Made by a program: the position numbers and the translations under genes
Notes under the pieces: generated by a model
What the model was told of the DNA's origin: nothing
The model's database searches: none
Seen by the model: only the letters and a program-made list of their open reading frames with translations
DNA from: Coenobita brevimanus
Lineage: Eukaryota; Arthropoda; Malacostraca; Decapoda; Coenobitidae
Reading direction: 5' to 3'
Assembly (NCBI GenBank): GCA_032717465.1
Contig: CM064670.1
Coordinates: forward strand, 11,196,583 to 11,260,582
DNA: 64,000 bases
Shown: in pieces, positions 46,716 to 58,778 of the stretch
Position numbering within the stretch: position 1 is the stretch's first letter
How the letters are laid out: every line of letters starts with the position of its first letter

Positions 46716-49257
46716 GAATGCTGGGGAATATCATATGGTGGTAGCGAAAGTGATATATAAAGACGCAGTAGAGATGGATGAGAATGGCAGTGCTTTAGCG
46801 GACATTTGTGCTGGGAGGGGGTTCGTGATAGCTAATACCCTCTTCAGGCACAAAATGATCCATAGGTATACGTGGCGTGTGATGAGAAGGGTGGATGGTG
46901 AACCGAATGAATGGAAGGCAATGATTGATTATGTGTGTGTGGATGAAAGGATGAGAAGGTGTGTGATGGATGCATGAGTATATATAGAGGTTGGGAGAGT
47001 GGAATTTCGGACCACCACTTGGTGGTGATCAGGATCAAAGTCCAAACAAAATGGAGAAAGAGAAGGGAAGGACAGGAGGAAGTAGTTCTTACAAGGAGGG
47101 TAGAAAAGTTACAAGGGGTTGGAAAAAAAGACAAAATATAAGAGGGAAGTGGAGGAGCGATTTTGCAAATAAAGATTGGAGCAGATGGGGAATGTGGAAG
47201 GTGCGTGGAAGATATTCACAGAAGAAATATGTGCAGCATGTGAGGCGGTGTGTGAGGTGAAGAGAAGACGAAAGGCGATACAGGGAACAGCATGGTGGAA
47301 TGAAGAGCTGAGAGAGGCTGTGGCACAAAAGAAGAAAGCATATAGTAAGTGGACGAGAAACAGGGACGTTGGAGAAGTTGAGAGACGGAAGAGAGAGCTA
47401 TATGTAGAGAGGAAGAAAGAGATGAAAAGATTAGTAAGAGAGAGTAAGAAGAGAGTTGATGAGGAAATTGGAAGGAATTTGAGTGTAAGGTGGAGGGAAT
47501 GTAAGAAAATGTTCTGGAAAGAGGTAAAGAGAGTCAGACAGGGTGCCAAAGAAGTTAGTAAGGGAGTGAAATATGAAAATCGAAGATTACTAGTGGAGAA
47601 GGGAGAAAAAGTGAGCAGATGGAGAGAACACTTTAATGAACTGTTGAACACAAAGAATGAAAGTAATGTAAGTATAAGTGGCTGGGGAATGGTTGGGACA
47701 AGGAGGGATGTGAGAAGAGAGGAAGAAATCAGTAGGATGGAAGTTGTGGAAGCAGTGAAGAAAGTCAAAATGAGGAAAGCCCCAGGAATTGATGGAGTGT
47801 GTGGTGAAATGTTGAAGCATGGGGGAAAGACAGTAATAGAATGGATGTGGAAGATGTGCAGATTGGCCTGGGAGGAAGGTTGAGTCCCGGAGGATTGGAA
47901 GTCATGTATAATTATTCCCCTGAACAAAGGAAAAAGCGAAAAAGAAGTGTGTGGTAATCATAGGGGCATTTGCCTTCTTAGTGTAATGGGAAAAGTATAT
48001 GGTAGGATACTTATTGACTGAGTTTGGGAAAAAACAGAGAAATTAGTTGAAGAAGATCAGGGAGGTTTTAGGAAGGGAAGAGGTTGTGTAGATCAAATAT
48101 TCATTCTTAGACCTTTAGTGGAAAAGTTTCTAGAGAAGGGAAAGAAGTATGCAGCCTTCATGGATTTAGAAAAAGCACATGACAGGGTGGATAGACAAGG
48201 TTTATGGAAGGTATTAAGAATATATAGAGCTGATGGGAAGTTGTTGAAGGCAGTGAAGAGAATGTATGAAGACGCTAAGGCTGCAGTGCATGTGGATAGT
48301 GAACTGCGTGAATTTCTCAGTTTGAAGGTTGGTTTGAAACAAGGGTGTGTCATGTCTCCGTGGTTGTTTAATCTGTATATGGATGGAGTTATAAAAGATA
48401 TACAAGGTACAGCAGTGGATGCTGGAGCAGCCCTAGTGAGAGAGGGCAGTGTTTGGAAACTCCCTGTACTGTTGTTTGCAGACGTTACTGTGTTGTTAAG
48501 TGAAGATGAAGGGGAACTGCAAGGCTTGGTGGATGAGTTTGGGAGAGTGTGTAGGAAACGGAATCTAAAGGTGAATGTAGGAAAGAGTAAAGCGATAGTC
48601 TTCGAGAGAGGTGAAGTCAGTGAATATAGAGTGAGATTGGATGGGAAGGAAATGGAGAATGTGAGTTCGTTTAAGTACTTAGGTAGTGTGATGAGTAAGA
48701 ATGGAAGTTTAGAGGGTGAAGTGCTTGAAAGGGTGCAGCAGGAAAGAAAGGTTGCTGGTTCCTTGAAAGCAGTAATAAGAAACGGGAAGTGAGAATGGAA
48801 GTGAAAAGGCTACTACATGACAGTATTGTGATACCAACTCTAACGTATGGTAGTGAAACTTGGATATTGTTGGAGGAACACAAGTCGAGAGTGAAAGCAG
48901 TGGACATGAGTCATTTGAGAGGAACATGTGGAGTCACATGGAGAGACAGACTGACAAATAAGAAGTGAAGGAGCGTTGTGGTGTGGATGTGGATGTGATA
49001 GGAAGCGGTAGGAGAAACACATTAAGGTGGTTTGGCCATGTGGCGAGGATGGAGAGTGAGAGACTGACGAGTATGTGAATGAGGTGGAGGGGGGGAGAGG
49101 AAGGGGGAGGCCAAGGATGAGATGCAGGGATGGAGTGGAGAGGTATATGAGAGAGGGGTGTGTGAGCTGGGAGCAGGGGAGTGAAATGGAGGGGAACAGA
49201 GCGACGTGGGGGTGATTTGTTTGTGGCTACCCCTTACGAGATTAAGGTGTCTGGCAA
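46716..49257 (+). pseudogene. RTE-like LINE ORF: endonuclease C-half plus reverse transcriptase, inactivated
   Basis: Begins inside an exonuclease/endonuclease/phosphatase domain: DENGSALADICAGRGFVIAN, TWRV, IDYVCVDERM, then a frameshift and SDHHLVV (the catalytic SDH). From 47176 one frame runs to 48792 with two stops, TGA at 47881 and 48019, both where the intact copy at 56721-58778 has arginine. RT blocks: KAPGIDGVCGEML, CGNHRGICLLS, AFMDLEKAHDRVDRQG, GLKQGCVMSPWLFNLYMDGV and LLFADVTVLL (48475): the polymerase FADD is FADV, removing a catalytic aspartate. A further frameshift near 48787 leads into the C-terminal LTYGSETWILLEEH. The 3' end GTTTGTGGCTACCCCTTACG is followed by GATA repeats. 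5'-truncated. Confidence 0.85.
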
Positions 49258-49313
49258 TAGATAGATAGATAGATAGTAGTTAATGCTAATAAATGCGTAC
49301 TTGCAAAGCATTG

Positions 49314-49412
<99 letters not shown>

Positions 49413-49421
49413 AACAGAGAC

Positions 49422-49458
<37 letters not shown>

Positions 49459-49460
49459 GA
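49258..49460. repeat. (GATA)n LINE tail, (GA)n and (GACA)n
   Basis: (ATAG)n at 49258-49278 is the LINE 3' tail; separately, (GA)n at 49315-49371 merges into (GACA)n to 49460. Confidence 0.9.
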
Positions 49461-49525
49461 CAGAGAGAGAGAGTGAATGTCTGCATTTTATGAAGTACAT
49501 ATACCCCCAAAATTGTTAGTGAAGT

Positions 49526-49528
<3 letters not shown>

Positions 49529-49588
<60 letters not shown>

Positions 49589-50010
49589 GTTGCGTAACCC
49601 CTGTTTGGTCGTACAGACCCAACCATCGCAGGATCTTTTCATGGCCATCCCGTGCTGTAGATCGATGTTCCTTTGAGGGAAACACCGTCTTGCCACAGCG
49701 AGGCACGGGAAAGAGTGTCAAGATTTGGTTCCCGGATGTACGCTGCATTTACATCTCTCTGCCCAGTTAACAGTTGCACCATAGTTGGCTCCACATTACC
49801 CCGTTATTTGGTTATATGGTTACTACCAAGCGTTGCAAATAGTTTCCTGGGTTACAGAGAACCATAAGGCTTGTCACTTAGTGTCGAACTACCTGAAGTG
49901 GAAAGAACAGTAATAAAATGTGACAGGAAAGATGGGAGAAACAGGAAATGAGGAGAGCAGACACAGAAAAAGAATGATAAAGGCGATAAACTTAGTAGGC
50001 AGCGCTACGT

Positions 50011-50051
<41 letters not shown>
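49529..50051. repeat. (AC)n arrays at 49529-49583 and 50013-50051
   Basis: Two (AC)n arrays; the 430 bp between them holds no recognised gene. Confidence 0.9.
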
Positions 50052-50055
<4 letters not shown>

Positions 50056-50196
50056 AAACAAACAGACAGGCAAGGCACAGTCCTGCTCGTGCCTGTCCCT
50101 TTCTTCCTTTAATTATTCAGAGACAAACTGTTTCTCTCCCCTTCTGTCCCAGTGTTCTCTCTCTACTATACTCTTTTCACTTTACCTGCACTCTTT

Positions 50197-50397
50197 TACT
50201 CTAACTTTGCCTAAAATTGCCCTTCTTCCATCTTGAATGATTAATTATTGCAATATATTAACACTACAATGTGGTGCTAGTCACGAAGAGGTGCTATGGA
50301 GAGAACATAGAGCCATATTATTGCCTTTGGCATTGAGCGACGTAAAATAAACCGCAATAGGACGAAAACCTGAGCCAAGTCAAGGTAAAAGGAGTAT
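50197..50397 (+). mobile_element. 200-bp MITE, near-complete copy
   Basis: Starts TTTTACTCTAACTTTGCC and ends GAGCCAAGTCAAGGTAAAAG; the two ends are inverted complements of each other with mismatches. Core GGTGCTAGTCACGAAGAGG at 50272. Confidence 0.7.
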
Positions 50398-50401
50398 AGG
50401 C

Positions 50402-50540
50402 GTATAATTGCCATCTGTCCAGTTTGAATGTTTTGCTGTAACAGTAACCTCATACTAGAATACGGTGCTAGTCACGAAGAAGTTCTGTAAAATGGATATT
50501 GAGCTTTAGTGTATTTCTTATTCTGCCACTGAACTACGGG
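50402..50540 (+). mobile_element. 200-bp MITE, abutting partial copy
   Basis: Follows the previous copy directly: ATAATTGCCATCTGTCC, GGTGCTAGTCACGAAGAAG and CTGCCACTGAACTACGGG. Confidence 0.6.
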
Positions 50541-50687
50541 CAGTGAACTGAAAAATTACAAAAAAAAAAAAAAAAAAAAAAACCTTCCCCGTTGAAATGA
50601 AAACACTGTAGAATAAAACAACGCCATGTTAACAATTACCTAAAAAAAACATTCTCGTATTGCAAATAATTCAGAGATTCTTGATGT

Positions 50688-50964
50688 TTTAAATCATCTG
50701 AATAAACTTTAATAGAAGGATCTCCTTCCCAAACTTAAGCTGAATAAAATCGTCTGGACTTTATTTTACGGATATCTCTCTTAAATTTGAACTCAACAAA
50801 ATTGCCTGGATAAAATCGTTTGGATTATTAGTCAGAACTCGTTCCTAAGTTTAAGCTGAATAAGTTCGCCTGACTTTTTGGCAGGATCTCCCACCTAAAT
50901 TTAAGCTGAATGAAATCGTCCGGACATTATTTGCCTGAAGACTTCAAAGATAAAAATCATCTGG
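50688..50964 (+). repeat. TGAATAAAATCGTCTGG motif array 2
   Basis: Motif-bearing units at about 50691, 50739, 50791, 50811, 50855, 50905 and 50945. The longer monomer reads GGATCTCC, CCTAAATTTAAGCTGAAT, AAAATCGTCTGGA, period about 50-52 bp in the best units. Confidence 0.75.
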
Positions 50965-51027
50965 TGCAAAAACCTAATCATCGAACTGAAGAGGCTAGCC
51001 TAATGGTTTAGTGTCAGAATACACTAT

Positions 51028-51233
51028 ACTTTTCTCATTTCAACTCGGCCTAAAAATGCCATCACTCCAGTTTGAAGGTGAGTTACAAGAGATTAATACT
51101 AGGAGATGATGCTAGTCACGAAGAAGAGCTATGGAGAGGATGTAGAGCCGTAGCATTCCCTTTTTCTGCCACTGAGTCACGTGAAACAAACTGTAAACGG
51201 ACGAAAATCCGGGCCAGCTGAAGGTAAAAGAAG
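51028..51233 (+). mobile_element. 200-bp MITE, near-complete copy
   Basis: ATTTCAACTCGGCCTAAAAA to CGGGCCAGCTGAAGGTAAAA with the core GATGCTAGTCACGAAGAAG and TGTAGAGCCGTAGC. The least decayed copy here. Confidence 0.7.
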
Positions 51234-51270
51234 AATGGTTCAGTGAGGGTCTTAGCCTACGTAGTGCCCC

Positions 51271-51425
51271 AGGTTCTGGAGAGGGACGCCTTCATGTGGT
51301 GGCACTGATATAACCTGGCTGTGGAGCTGCCTGGCCATACAAAAGTCCCTCAGCTACTTCTCTGGCCCCCAATAGGAGGATAGACAGCAGAAGGACATCA
51401 TAAGCCTGCAGTCCACTGGGTCGGA
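51271..51425 (+). mobile_element. SINE-like element, tail lost
   Basis: AGGTTCTGGAGAGGGACGCC, ATGTGGTGGCACTGATATAA, CATACAAAAGTCCCTCAGC and CCTGCAGTCCACTGGGTC, in family order. Confidence 0.65.
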
Positions 51426-51619
51426 GATTTTTCGATCCTGTGATGCTGCCAGGGACGTTGCTGGTCTCCTGTTCTTAAACTGAGAGTGTCATCTAAGAGC
51501 CTGAGAGTGTTAATACACTCACCACTAACTCTCTCGCGATCAGGAAAACTCTCGTTTTCCATTCCAGTTAACGCAGGCGGTTTTACTGACCCGGCAGTGA
51601 GCCATAGGAACTCAAGAGT

Positions 51620-51905
51620 GCTATAGGTATCAGTAGTAGTAGTAGTAGTAGTAGTAGTAAAAGTAGTAGTAGTAATGGTGGTAGTAGTAATAGTAGTAGT
51701 AGTGGTAGTAGTAGTAGTAGCACTTCATTTTGTTGTTGTTGCTGGTGTGGCCTCTGGTTCTTCTGAAACATGAACCCAGTAGACTGCAGGCTGATGTCGT
51801 TCTCCTTTTGCAGTCCACTTTCCTCCTTTCGGGGGACGTTTGCATGACCAGGTAGCTCCATCGCCAGGTAATATCAGTGCCACCACATGAAGGCGTCCCT
51901 CTCGC
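51620..51905 (-). mobile_element. SINE-like element with (CTA)n tail
   Basis: Body 51737-51905 on the minus strand (GAGAGGGACGCCTTCATG, GGTGGCACTGATATTACC, AGCCTGCAGTCTACTGGG), then CAACAA and a (CTA)n tail, which is the (TAG)n array at 51630-51720 on the plus strand. Confidence 0.65.
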
Positions 51906-52075
51906 ATCGTTATCGTATCACATCCATACACAAACAGGGAAGGAAAAGGTGTTACTGAGTCTCCTTGGTTACTAAAATGGGTCGCTTTGACTCCCTTTGT
52001 GCTGTTTGATGTCACTCAGGAAAGAGGGAATTAGATCAGCTGTGAAAAAAGGTATTCATGTCACCTTCCTTCCTA

Positions 52076-52078
<3 letters not shown>

Positions 52079-52125
<47 letters not shown>

Positions 52126-52960
52126 CATTATCATCATCGTCTTCATGAACCAGAACTCACTCCCAACTTTTCCAATACTATTTGCTGCCAACCTGTTCCA
52201 TCCAATCCCAGCAAATCTGCCAAGTCCGTCTCTCTTAGTTTTCTGTCTGCCTCTTCCTCTCTGGGTTGCCATTCCTTTCCCTCTTATTCAGGAATCTCTT
52301 TCAATACCTTAATGTGATGCAGAACAATACTTTCATTCCTCTCGGAACACTTAATTTCACATTCTAGGGATGTTGTCAGATTTCAGAGATCGTATTCAAT
52401 AATCCTCTTTAGCTCAAGTTATGCTTAAAATTCTTGTTTATTCTTTTATTATAACCTATTCTATTACTCCACATATAAGTATAGATCTACAGTAAACAGT
52501 AACGTGAAGCATACTAACAAATATATGATCAGAAAAATTTGTAATTGTTCTTTCAAATTTTTTGCTGTGAAGTTTGACTGAAATTCTTTATAATTACATC
52601 GAAGAAGTCTCCTTAGAGCAGTGAGACCAAATTGATGTTTTGTGTACATGTATCAGTCTGTCTGTCTGTCTGTCTGTCTGTCTCTGGCGTACTCAAGTTA
52701 AATTTAGCTCATTCCCCCATTCTTTAGGGATCGACAGTTCCGTGTGTTCTTTTCATTTGCGTCTCTCTCTCTCTCTCTCTCTCTCTCTGCTTGTTTAATG
52801 TCTCTCACCACATCCCCTTTCAACATTTCTCATTCATTAGTTTTTATTCTTACTTTTTATTTTTTGTTTTATAATATTATACTTGTTTTGCTTGGCAATT
52901 TTTTCGAATTTTTACGTCTCTGTATTATATTTACCGTCCGCCTAGCGAGGCGATAATGTA
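52079..52960. other. Spacer with (CT)n, (CTGT)n
   Basis: (CT)n at 52079-52120 and 52763-52788, (CTGT)n at 52653-52684. The remaining AT-rich DNA has no recognised gene. Confidence 0.6.
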
Positions 52961-52970
52961 ATCACCAGCA

Positions 52971-53095
52971 TCTGTGTGTGTGTATGTGTGTGTGTATGTG
53001 TGTGAATGTGTGTGTGTGTGTGTATGTGTGTGTGTGTATGTGTGTGTATGTGTGTGTGTGTATGTGTGTGTATGTGTGTGTGTGTATGTGTGTGT

Positions 53096-53150
<55 letters not shown>
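52971..53150. repeat. (GT)n minisatellite with ATG interruptions
   Basis: Repeats of TGTGTATGTGTGTG, 10-16 bp period, becoming pure (GT)n at 53105-53150. Confidence 0.9.
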
Positions 53151-53151
<1 letters not shown>

Positions 53152-53675
53152 CTGTTCCCAAAACATCTCAAAATCAAATAGGCAAATTGTATCCCAGGTC
53201 CGTGGACTGCATCGGGGGATACATGACTTGATTTTTAATAATTTTGGCGAAACTTTGATGATATGCCTCCTATTGCCAAAGGTTCTTGCTGGAAACAATA
53301 CCATCTAACTTTTTCTTTAAGCTTGCTATTATTCACCATTTTCTATCTTACTCTCAACCAATAAAACGGCTATTTCAAGGGTAACTATAAGAAAGTCTTC
53401 AAAAGCCTGTTACACTTGATCACCTTCACCAACACAATACCCCTGACTTCAGGCTTCTTAACGCTGGCTTAATTTAACGTGGAGTAAACAACGAAATCCT
53501 GAGACTCTTTTTTTTTTTTTTTTTCGTACTGACAAAGCAGCGATTATATGGCTCCGATTGCCAGATGTTTCCTGATCTAGTTTTCTTGTGATGGCGTGCG
53601 TGACGCATTCGAAAATGAATGTTTTTGCTTTTATCTTTCGTATGTTTTCAATTCTTCATTTTGAATCCCTAACTA
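53151..53675. other. Intergenic, no gene recognised
   Basis: Poly-T run at 53508-53524; otherwise unique-looking. Confidence 0.5.
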
Positions 53676-53679
<4 letters not shown>

Positions 53680-53737
<58 letters not shown>

Positions 53738-54050
53738 TTTCTTTTCTTCTTTCACCCTTTTGTACTTATCATCATCCTCTTCGTTCTCTCAGTACTTTCT
53801 CTTCCTTATCTGTCTTCCTCTTCTTCCTCCTCTTCCTTATCCTCCTCCTCCTCCCCCTCCTTCTCTTCCTCCATCTCTTTCTCCTCTTTTTCCTCCTCCT
53901 CCTCCTTTTTCTTCTACTTATCCTCCTTATTCTCCTCTTCCTTCTCCTTCTCCTTGTTGTAATTGTCGTTGTCGTTGTTGTTGTTGTTGTTGTTGCTCTT
54001 CTTCTTCTTCTTCTTCTCCTTCTTCTTCTTCTTCTTCTAGGACTAATATT
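53680..54050. repeat. (CT)n, (CCT)n, (TTG)n and (CTT)n pyrimidine tract
   Basis: (CT)n at 53680-53735, CCT/CTT mixtures to 53950, TTG at 53955-53996 and CTT at 53997-54038. Confidence 0.9.
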
Positions 54051-54199
54051 GTTGCACTTCTTGTTATTATCGTTCTCATATCATTATCATCATCATCTCC
54101 TTCTCTCCCTCTCCTCTTCCTCATTCCCTTTCCCTTTTCCAATTCTTGTTGTTCCATTACGGTATCGTGCCTCTACGTAGCAGAATTATCAGTAGTTTT

Positions 54200-55160
54200 A
54201 ATGAGCTGAAAGTTGTAGTGCACTACAGTCTGTATAATAATGAACCGTTGTCTGTCTGTATAAGGATTTATCCAGCTTCTCCTAGACTCATGGACTGATT
54301 CTGAAGAAACTTTTTAGGAATACGCTTTAGGGACCCAGATGTTGTTTAATATTTTCTTGTTTTCAAAACTGGAAGTATATATAATCTGAGAAATCATTAC
54401 AGTTTCCCCTCAGCATTTTTTTTTTTTCCCCGTAGTTAACCCAACGAAGAGAAGTCCCCTTTCTTCGAGCCATACCACATAATATGTTATTCGTGCATAT
54501 TTAGTTTATTTCCAAGTTCCGAAAAATAAACAAAAGGTGACAGACCAAAAGAGCATAATCTGCCGTAGGCTGCCTTACGCGAGTTAATTAAGAATAGCGA
54601 TGCGGTAGGAGCGCTGTATTTTTGAGGTACTCCACACCCTGCTAGCAATCGCTGCTCTTACTCGTGTTCATGTTAGACACGAATAGAACAGGACTGAGTC
54701 TGGTGGCACCCAGGCAAATCTGGTAATGGAAAATCTTTTAGGTAAGGAAACAATATGATTTAGTATTAACAGTAAATTTGCTAAGGAATATGTAAGAGTT
54801 TGCATTGCTCATAATCATTGTTCATTTGAGGTACCTTATTATATTTCTTGTGGATATTATTGACATTATAGTACGCCGTAACTTGTTTCCTGCTCTGTAA
54901 TATTCATAAGGCATAGTCATTCATAATAATTATGCATGTATTTCTTGTGAGTGAAAATATTATACAGAATGTTATCTGAGTCTCAAAAAAAGTGGGATTT
55001 ACGTTGCTGACATTATAGCCTTAATGTAAGTGCCCGGATATAATTACTGACGAGTTATTATCTAAAAATATAAATTCTTTACCTATTTAAAGTAGCGGCA
55101 ACGGCTTGAGCTGTGGGCGCTCACTACCTCTCCAAAGAGAAGGTGTAGTTTCAGTGGCAC
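54200..55160. other. Longest stretch without repeats or genes
   Basis: About 950 bp of AT-rich, unique-looking DNA. I see no open frame over 60 codons, no RNA gene and no known repeat. Confidence 0.5.
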
Positions 55161-55229
55161 TATATTTTGACCCAAGTAATGGCAGCGATAGTGCCATTAG
55201 TTTCAGCCGGTAGTGCATACAATGCTCTT

Positions 55230-55862
55230 CTTTCTACCTCCTTATCTCTCTCCATCCTTCCCTCTCTTCTTCCTCCTCCAACTCTCCTCCTTCCCTTCCT
55301 GACCTCATTTCTGTCTACCACACCCTTCACTCCATTGTTCTTCTTTCCCTCCTCCTCATCTCTTTTCTCTTCCTCCTCTTTCATTATCTCCTCCTCCTCC
55401 TCCTCCTCCTTCTCCTCGCGACACCCTAGCCGCCGAGGACTCCCACGTGAAATTTAATTAAGTAAAAGTTCAAAACAGACTAAGAGAATGGGAGAGAAGG
55501 GAGGGAAGGGAAAGAGAAGGAAAGGTGAGGGAGGGAGGGGAGAGAGGAAAAAAAGGAGAGAGAAGGAAGCGGATGGAGGGGGAGACAGAAAAAAAAAGAG
55601 GAGAAAGAATGAAAGGGATGGAAGGGAGAGAGAGAAAAAGAAAAGAGAGAAGGAAGTGGATGGAGGGGCTGAGAGAGAGAAAAAAAAAAGGAGAGAAAAG
55701 GAAGGCGATGGAGGGGGAGGGAGGGAACAAAAAGGAGAGAGAGAGAGAGAGTGGAGGGGGAAGGTGAAAGTGTGTGCCTAACTTCAAGAAGAGGAGGCTT
55801 GGGTGGGACATTCCTCACACCAGCCTCCAACTTCGCGGATAATACCAGGCTCACCAATATTA

Positions 55863-55903
<41 letters not shown>

Positions 55904-55912
55904 TCTCTCTCT
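55230..55912. repeat. Pyrimidine tract, then purine tract, then (CT)n
   Basis: CCT-rich at 55250-55420, GGGAGAGA/AAAAAGGAGAG at 55485-55780, (CT)n at 55868-55912. The switch from pyrimidine to purine strand makes 55250-55780 a loose mirror/inverted structure. Confidence 0.85.
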
Positions 55913-56044
55913 CAAGCCGTGGGCAGATTACGGATAATCAGCCTACGTGATCTCGGTGCATTTCAGTCTGGTGCCAAGATATGCAAATAAGATGCCAACC
56001 CCCTCACTCACACACTCACACGCACGCACACTGGTTAAGGCCCT

Positions 56045-56505
<461 letters not shown>

Positions 56506-56654
56506 ACACACAGGCAGTCCAAAGGCTCAACTCGAAGGCCAGGTTCATATTTTCATATATATGTAGATTTTATGCCATTCGGGTCATAAATCATTAAATA
56601 TGAGAGGGAATGGGAGCTTAGCCTGGGATTCGGGTTATGCATGTCAAATTTCAC

Positions 56655-56715
56655 TTCATTATTTTTATTATTATTATTATTATTATTATCTATCTATCTA
56701 TCTATCTATAGCCCG
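56655..56715 (-). repeat. (ATT)n and (TATC)n; GATA tail of the RTE copy
   Basis: On the LINE's strand, the coding end is followed by CTATAGATAGATAGATAGATA, the same tail type as the copies at 49258, 59524 and 60116. Confidence 0.85.
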
Positions 56716-56720
56716 ACGCC

Positions 56721-58778
56721 CTAATCCCGCAAAGGGTGGCCGCAGACAAAACGCCTCCAAGTCATTCTGTCACCCACCATTTGACTCCCCTCCCCCCAAC
56801 TCACCCCCCCCTTCCTCATATACCTCTCAACTCCATCCCTCCACCTCATCCTCGGTCTACCCCTCCCTCTCCCTCCCTCCACCTCACCTACATACACCCT
56901 CTTAGTCAGTCTTTCATTCTCCATTCTCTTCACATGTCCAAACCACCTCAGTGTATTTCTCCTAATCTTTTCAACCACATCCACATCTACCCCACAACGT
57001 TCCTTCACTTCTTCATTCGTCAACCTGTCCCTCCACGTCACTCCACATGCTCCTCTCAAGTAACTCATTTCCACTGCTCTCACTCTTGACTTGTTCCCCT
57101 CTTGCAATGTCCACGCCTCGCTTCCATACGTCAGGGTAAGAATCACAATAACATCATGCAGTGACTTCTTAACTTCCATACTCACCTCCCTATTTCTCAT
57201 CACTGCTTTCAGTGTACCAACAACCTTTCTTCCCTGCTGTACCCTTTCACGTACTTCATCCCCCAAAGTTCCATCCTTACTCATCACACTACCCAAGTAC
57301 TTGAATGCACTCACATTCTCCATATCCTCACCATCCAACCTCACTGCACACTCTGTGACTTCATTCCTCTCAAACACCATAACTTTACTTTTGTTTACAT
57401 TAACTTTCAGCTTCCTCCTCCTACACACTGTCCCAAATTCATTCACCAAACCTTGCAACTCCCATTCATCTTCACTCAACAATACTGTATCATCAGCAAA
57501 CAGCAACACAGGAAGCTTCCAAATCTCACCCTCATTCATTAGGGCCACCCCCACATCCACTGCCCTACCTTGTACCTCCTTTACAACCCCATCCATATAT
57601 ATATTAAACAGCCATGGAGACATTACACACCCCTGTTTCAGTCCCACATTGAGATCAAAGGACTCACTCAGCTCACCATCCACTCGCACCGTAGCCCTAG
57701 CTCCCTCGTACATACTCTTCACAGCACTCAACAATTTCCTCTCCACTCCATATATTCTTAATACCTTCCACATACCTTGCCTGTCTATTCTGTCATAAGC
57801 TTTCTCCAAGTCCATGAAGGCAGCATACACTTTCCTTCCCTTCTCTAGATACTTCTCCACTAAACATCTGAGAACAAATATATGATCTACACACCCTTTT
57901 CCCTTCCTAAATCCCCCTTGTTCTTCTCCAACTAGGTCCTCTGTTATATGCCTAACCCTATCAATGAGTATTCTACCATGTATTTTACCAGTCACACTAA
58001 GAAGGCAAATACCCCTATGGTTACCACATACTTCTCTCTCCCCTTTTCCTTTGTACAGAGGAAAAATTATACCTGATTTCCAGTCCTCTGGAACCCTTCC
58101 CTCTTCCCAAGTCAATCTACACAACTTCCATATCCACTCCACAACAATCTCACCCCAATACCTAAGCATTTCACCACACACTCCATCAATTCCTGGGGCC
58201 TTTCCCAGCTTAATCTTCTTCATCGCTTCCACTACTTCCGACCTACTGATCTCTTCCTCCCTCCTCTCATCTCTTCTTCTCCCAGCCATTCCCCAACCAC
58301 TTATACTCACACTGCTCTCACTCTCTACATTCAACAAATCCTCAAAGTGCTCCTTCCATCTCCTCAATTTCTCTCTCTTCTCCACCAACAATCTATTATT
58401 CCTATCTTTCACTCCCCTACTATTTCCCCTTTCACACTGCCTTACTTTCTTTACCTCCTTCCAAAACAATTTCTTACTCTCCCTCCATTTCACACTCAGA
58501 TTCCTCCCAAACTCTTCTTCCACTTTCTTCTTACTCTCCTTCACCAGTCTCTTAACCTCCCTTCTCCTGCTCACATATACCTCTCTCTTCTCTCTTTCAT
58601 CTTCTCCCCTACCTCTACTCGCCAACCATTCACCATATGCCTTCTTCTTTTCTTCCACAGCTCGTTTCACCTCATCATTCCACCATGCTGTCCCTTGCAC
58701 ACCCTTGCATCTCCTCCTCACTCCACAAACTATTATTATTGTTATTGTTGTTATCGTTGATTTTGTTGTTATCATCAT
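56721..58778 (-). CDS. RTE-like LINE reverse transcriptase, intact RT and C-terminal region, 5'-truncated
   Basis: A 685-codon frame. Residues 1-18 are translated ATT/AAC microsatellite; true LINE homology starts near residue 19. The linker (20-190) matches the 47176 copy. RT blocks: KAPGIDGVCGEML (193), CGNHRGICLLS (251), GGFRKGKGCVDHIF (288), AFMDLEKAYDR with catalytic D323, GLKQGCVMSPWLFN (379), LLFADDTVLL with FADD at 427-430. The C-terminus has LTYGSEAWTL, RGACGVTWRDRL, RWFGHVKRMENERLTKR and ends in a basic tail before TAG at 56721-56723. All catalytic aspartates are present and there are no stops, so the insertion is recent. The upstream endonuclease is missing, so it cannot be autonomous. 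The listed ATG is fortuitous. Confidence 0.85.
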   Translation of the reverse strand: MMITTKSTITTITIIIVCGVRRRCKGVQGTAWWNDEVKRAVEEKKKAYGEWLASRGRGEDEREKREVYVSRRREVKRLVKESKKKVEEEFGRNLSVKWRESKKLFWKEVKKVRQCERGNSRGVKDRNNRLLVEKREKLRRWKEHFEDLLNVESESSVSISGWGMAGRRRDERREEEISRSEVVEAMKKIKLGKAPGIDGVCGEMLRYWGEIVVEWIWKLCRLTWEEGRVPEDWKSGIIFPLYKGKGEREVCGNHRGICLLSVTGKIHGRILIDRVRHITEDLVGEEQGGFRKGKGCVDHIFVLRCLVEKYLEKGRKVYAAFMDLEKAYDRIDRQGMWKVLRIYGVERKLLSAVKSMYEGARATVRVDGELSESFDLNVGLKQGCVMSPWLFNIYMDGVVKEVQGRAVDVGVALMNEGEIWKLPVLLFADDTVLLSEDEWELQGLVNEFGTVCRRRKLKVNVNKSKVMVFERNEVTECAVRLDGEDMENVSAFKYLGSVMSKDGTLGDEVRERVQQGRKVVGTLKAVMRNREVSMEVKKSLHDVIVILTLTYGSEAWTLQEGNKSRVRAVEMSYLRGACGVTWRDRLTNEEVKERCGVDVDVVEKIRRNTLRWFGHVKRMENERLTKRVYVGEVEGGRGRGRPRMRWRDGVERYMRKGGVSWGEGSQMVGDRMTWRRFVCGHPLRD

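Noticed and set aside
47109..47927. 272-residue minus-strand open frame
   Set aside because: Antisense shadow of the RTE pseudogene; the sense strand encodes recognisable endonuclease/RT blocks.
55485..55781. Arginine/glutamate/lysine-rich frames
   Set aside because: Purine-tract artefacts with all frames open.
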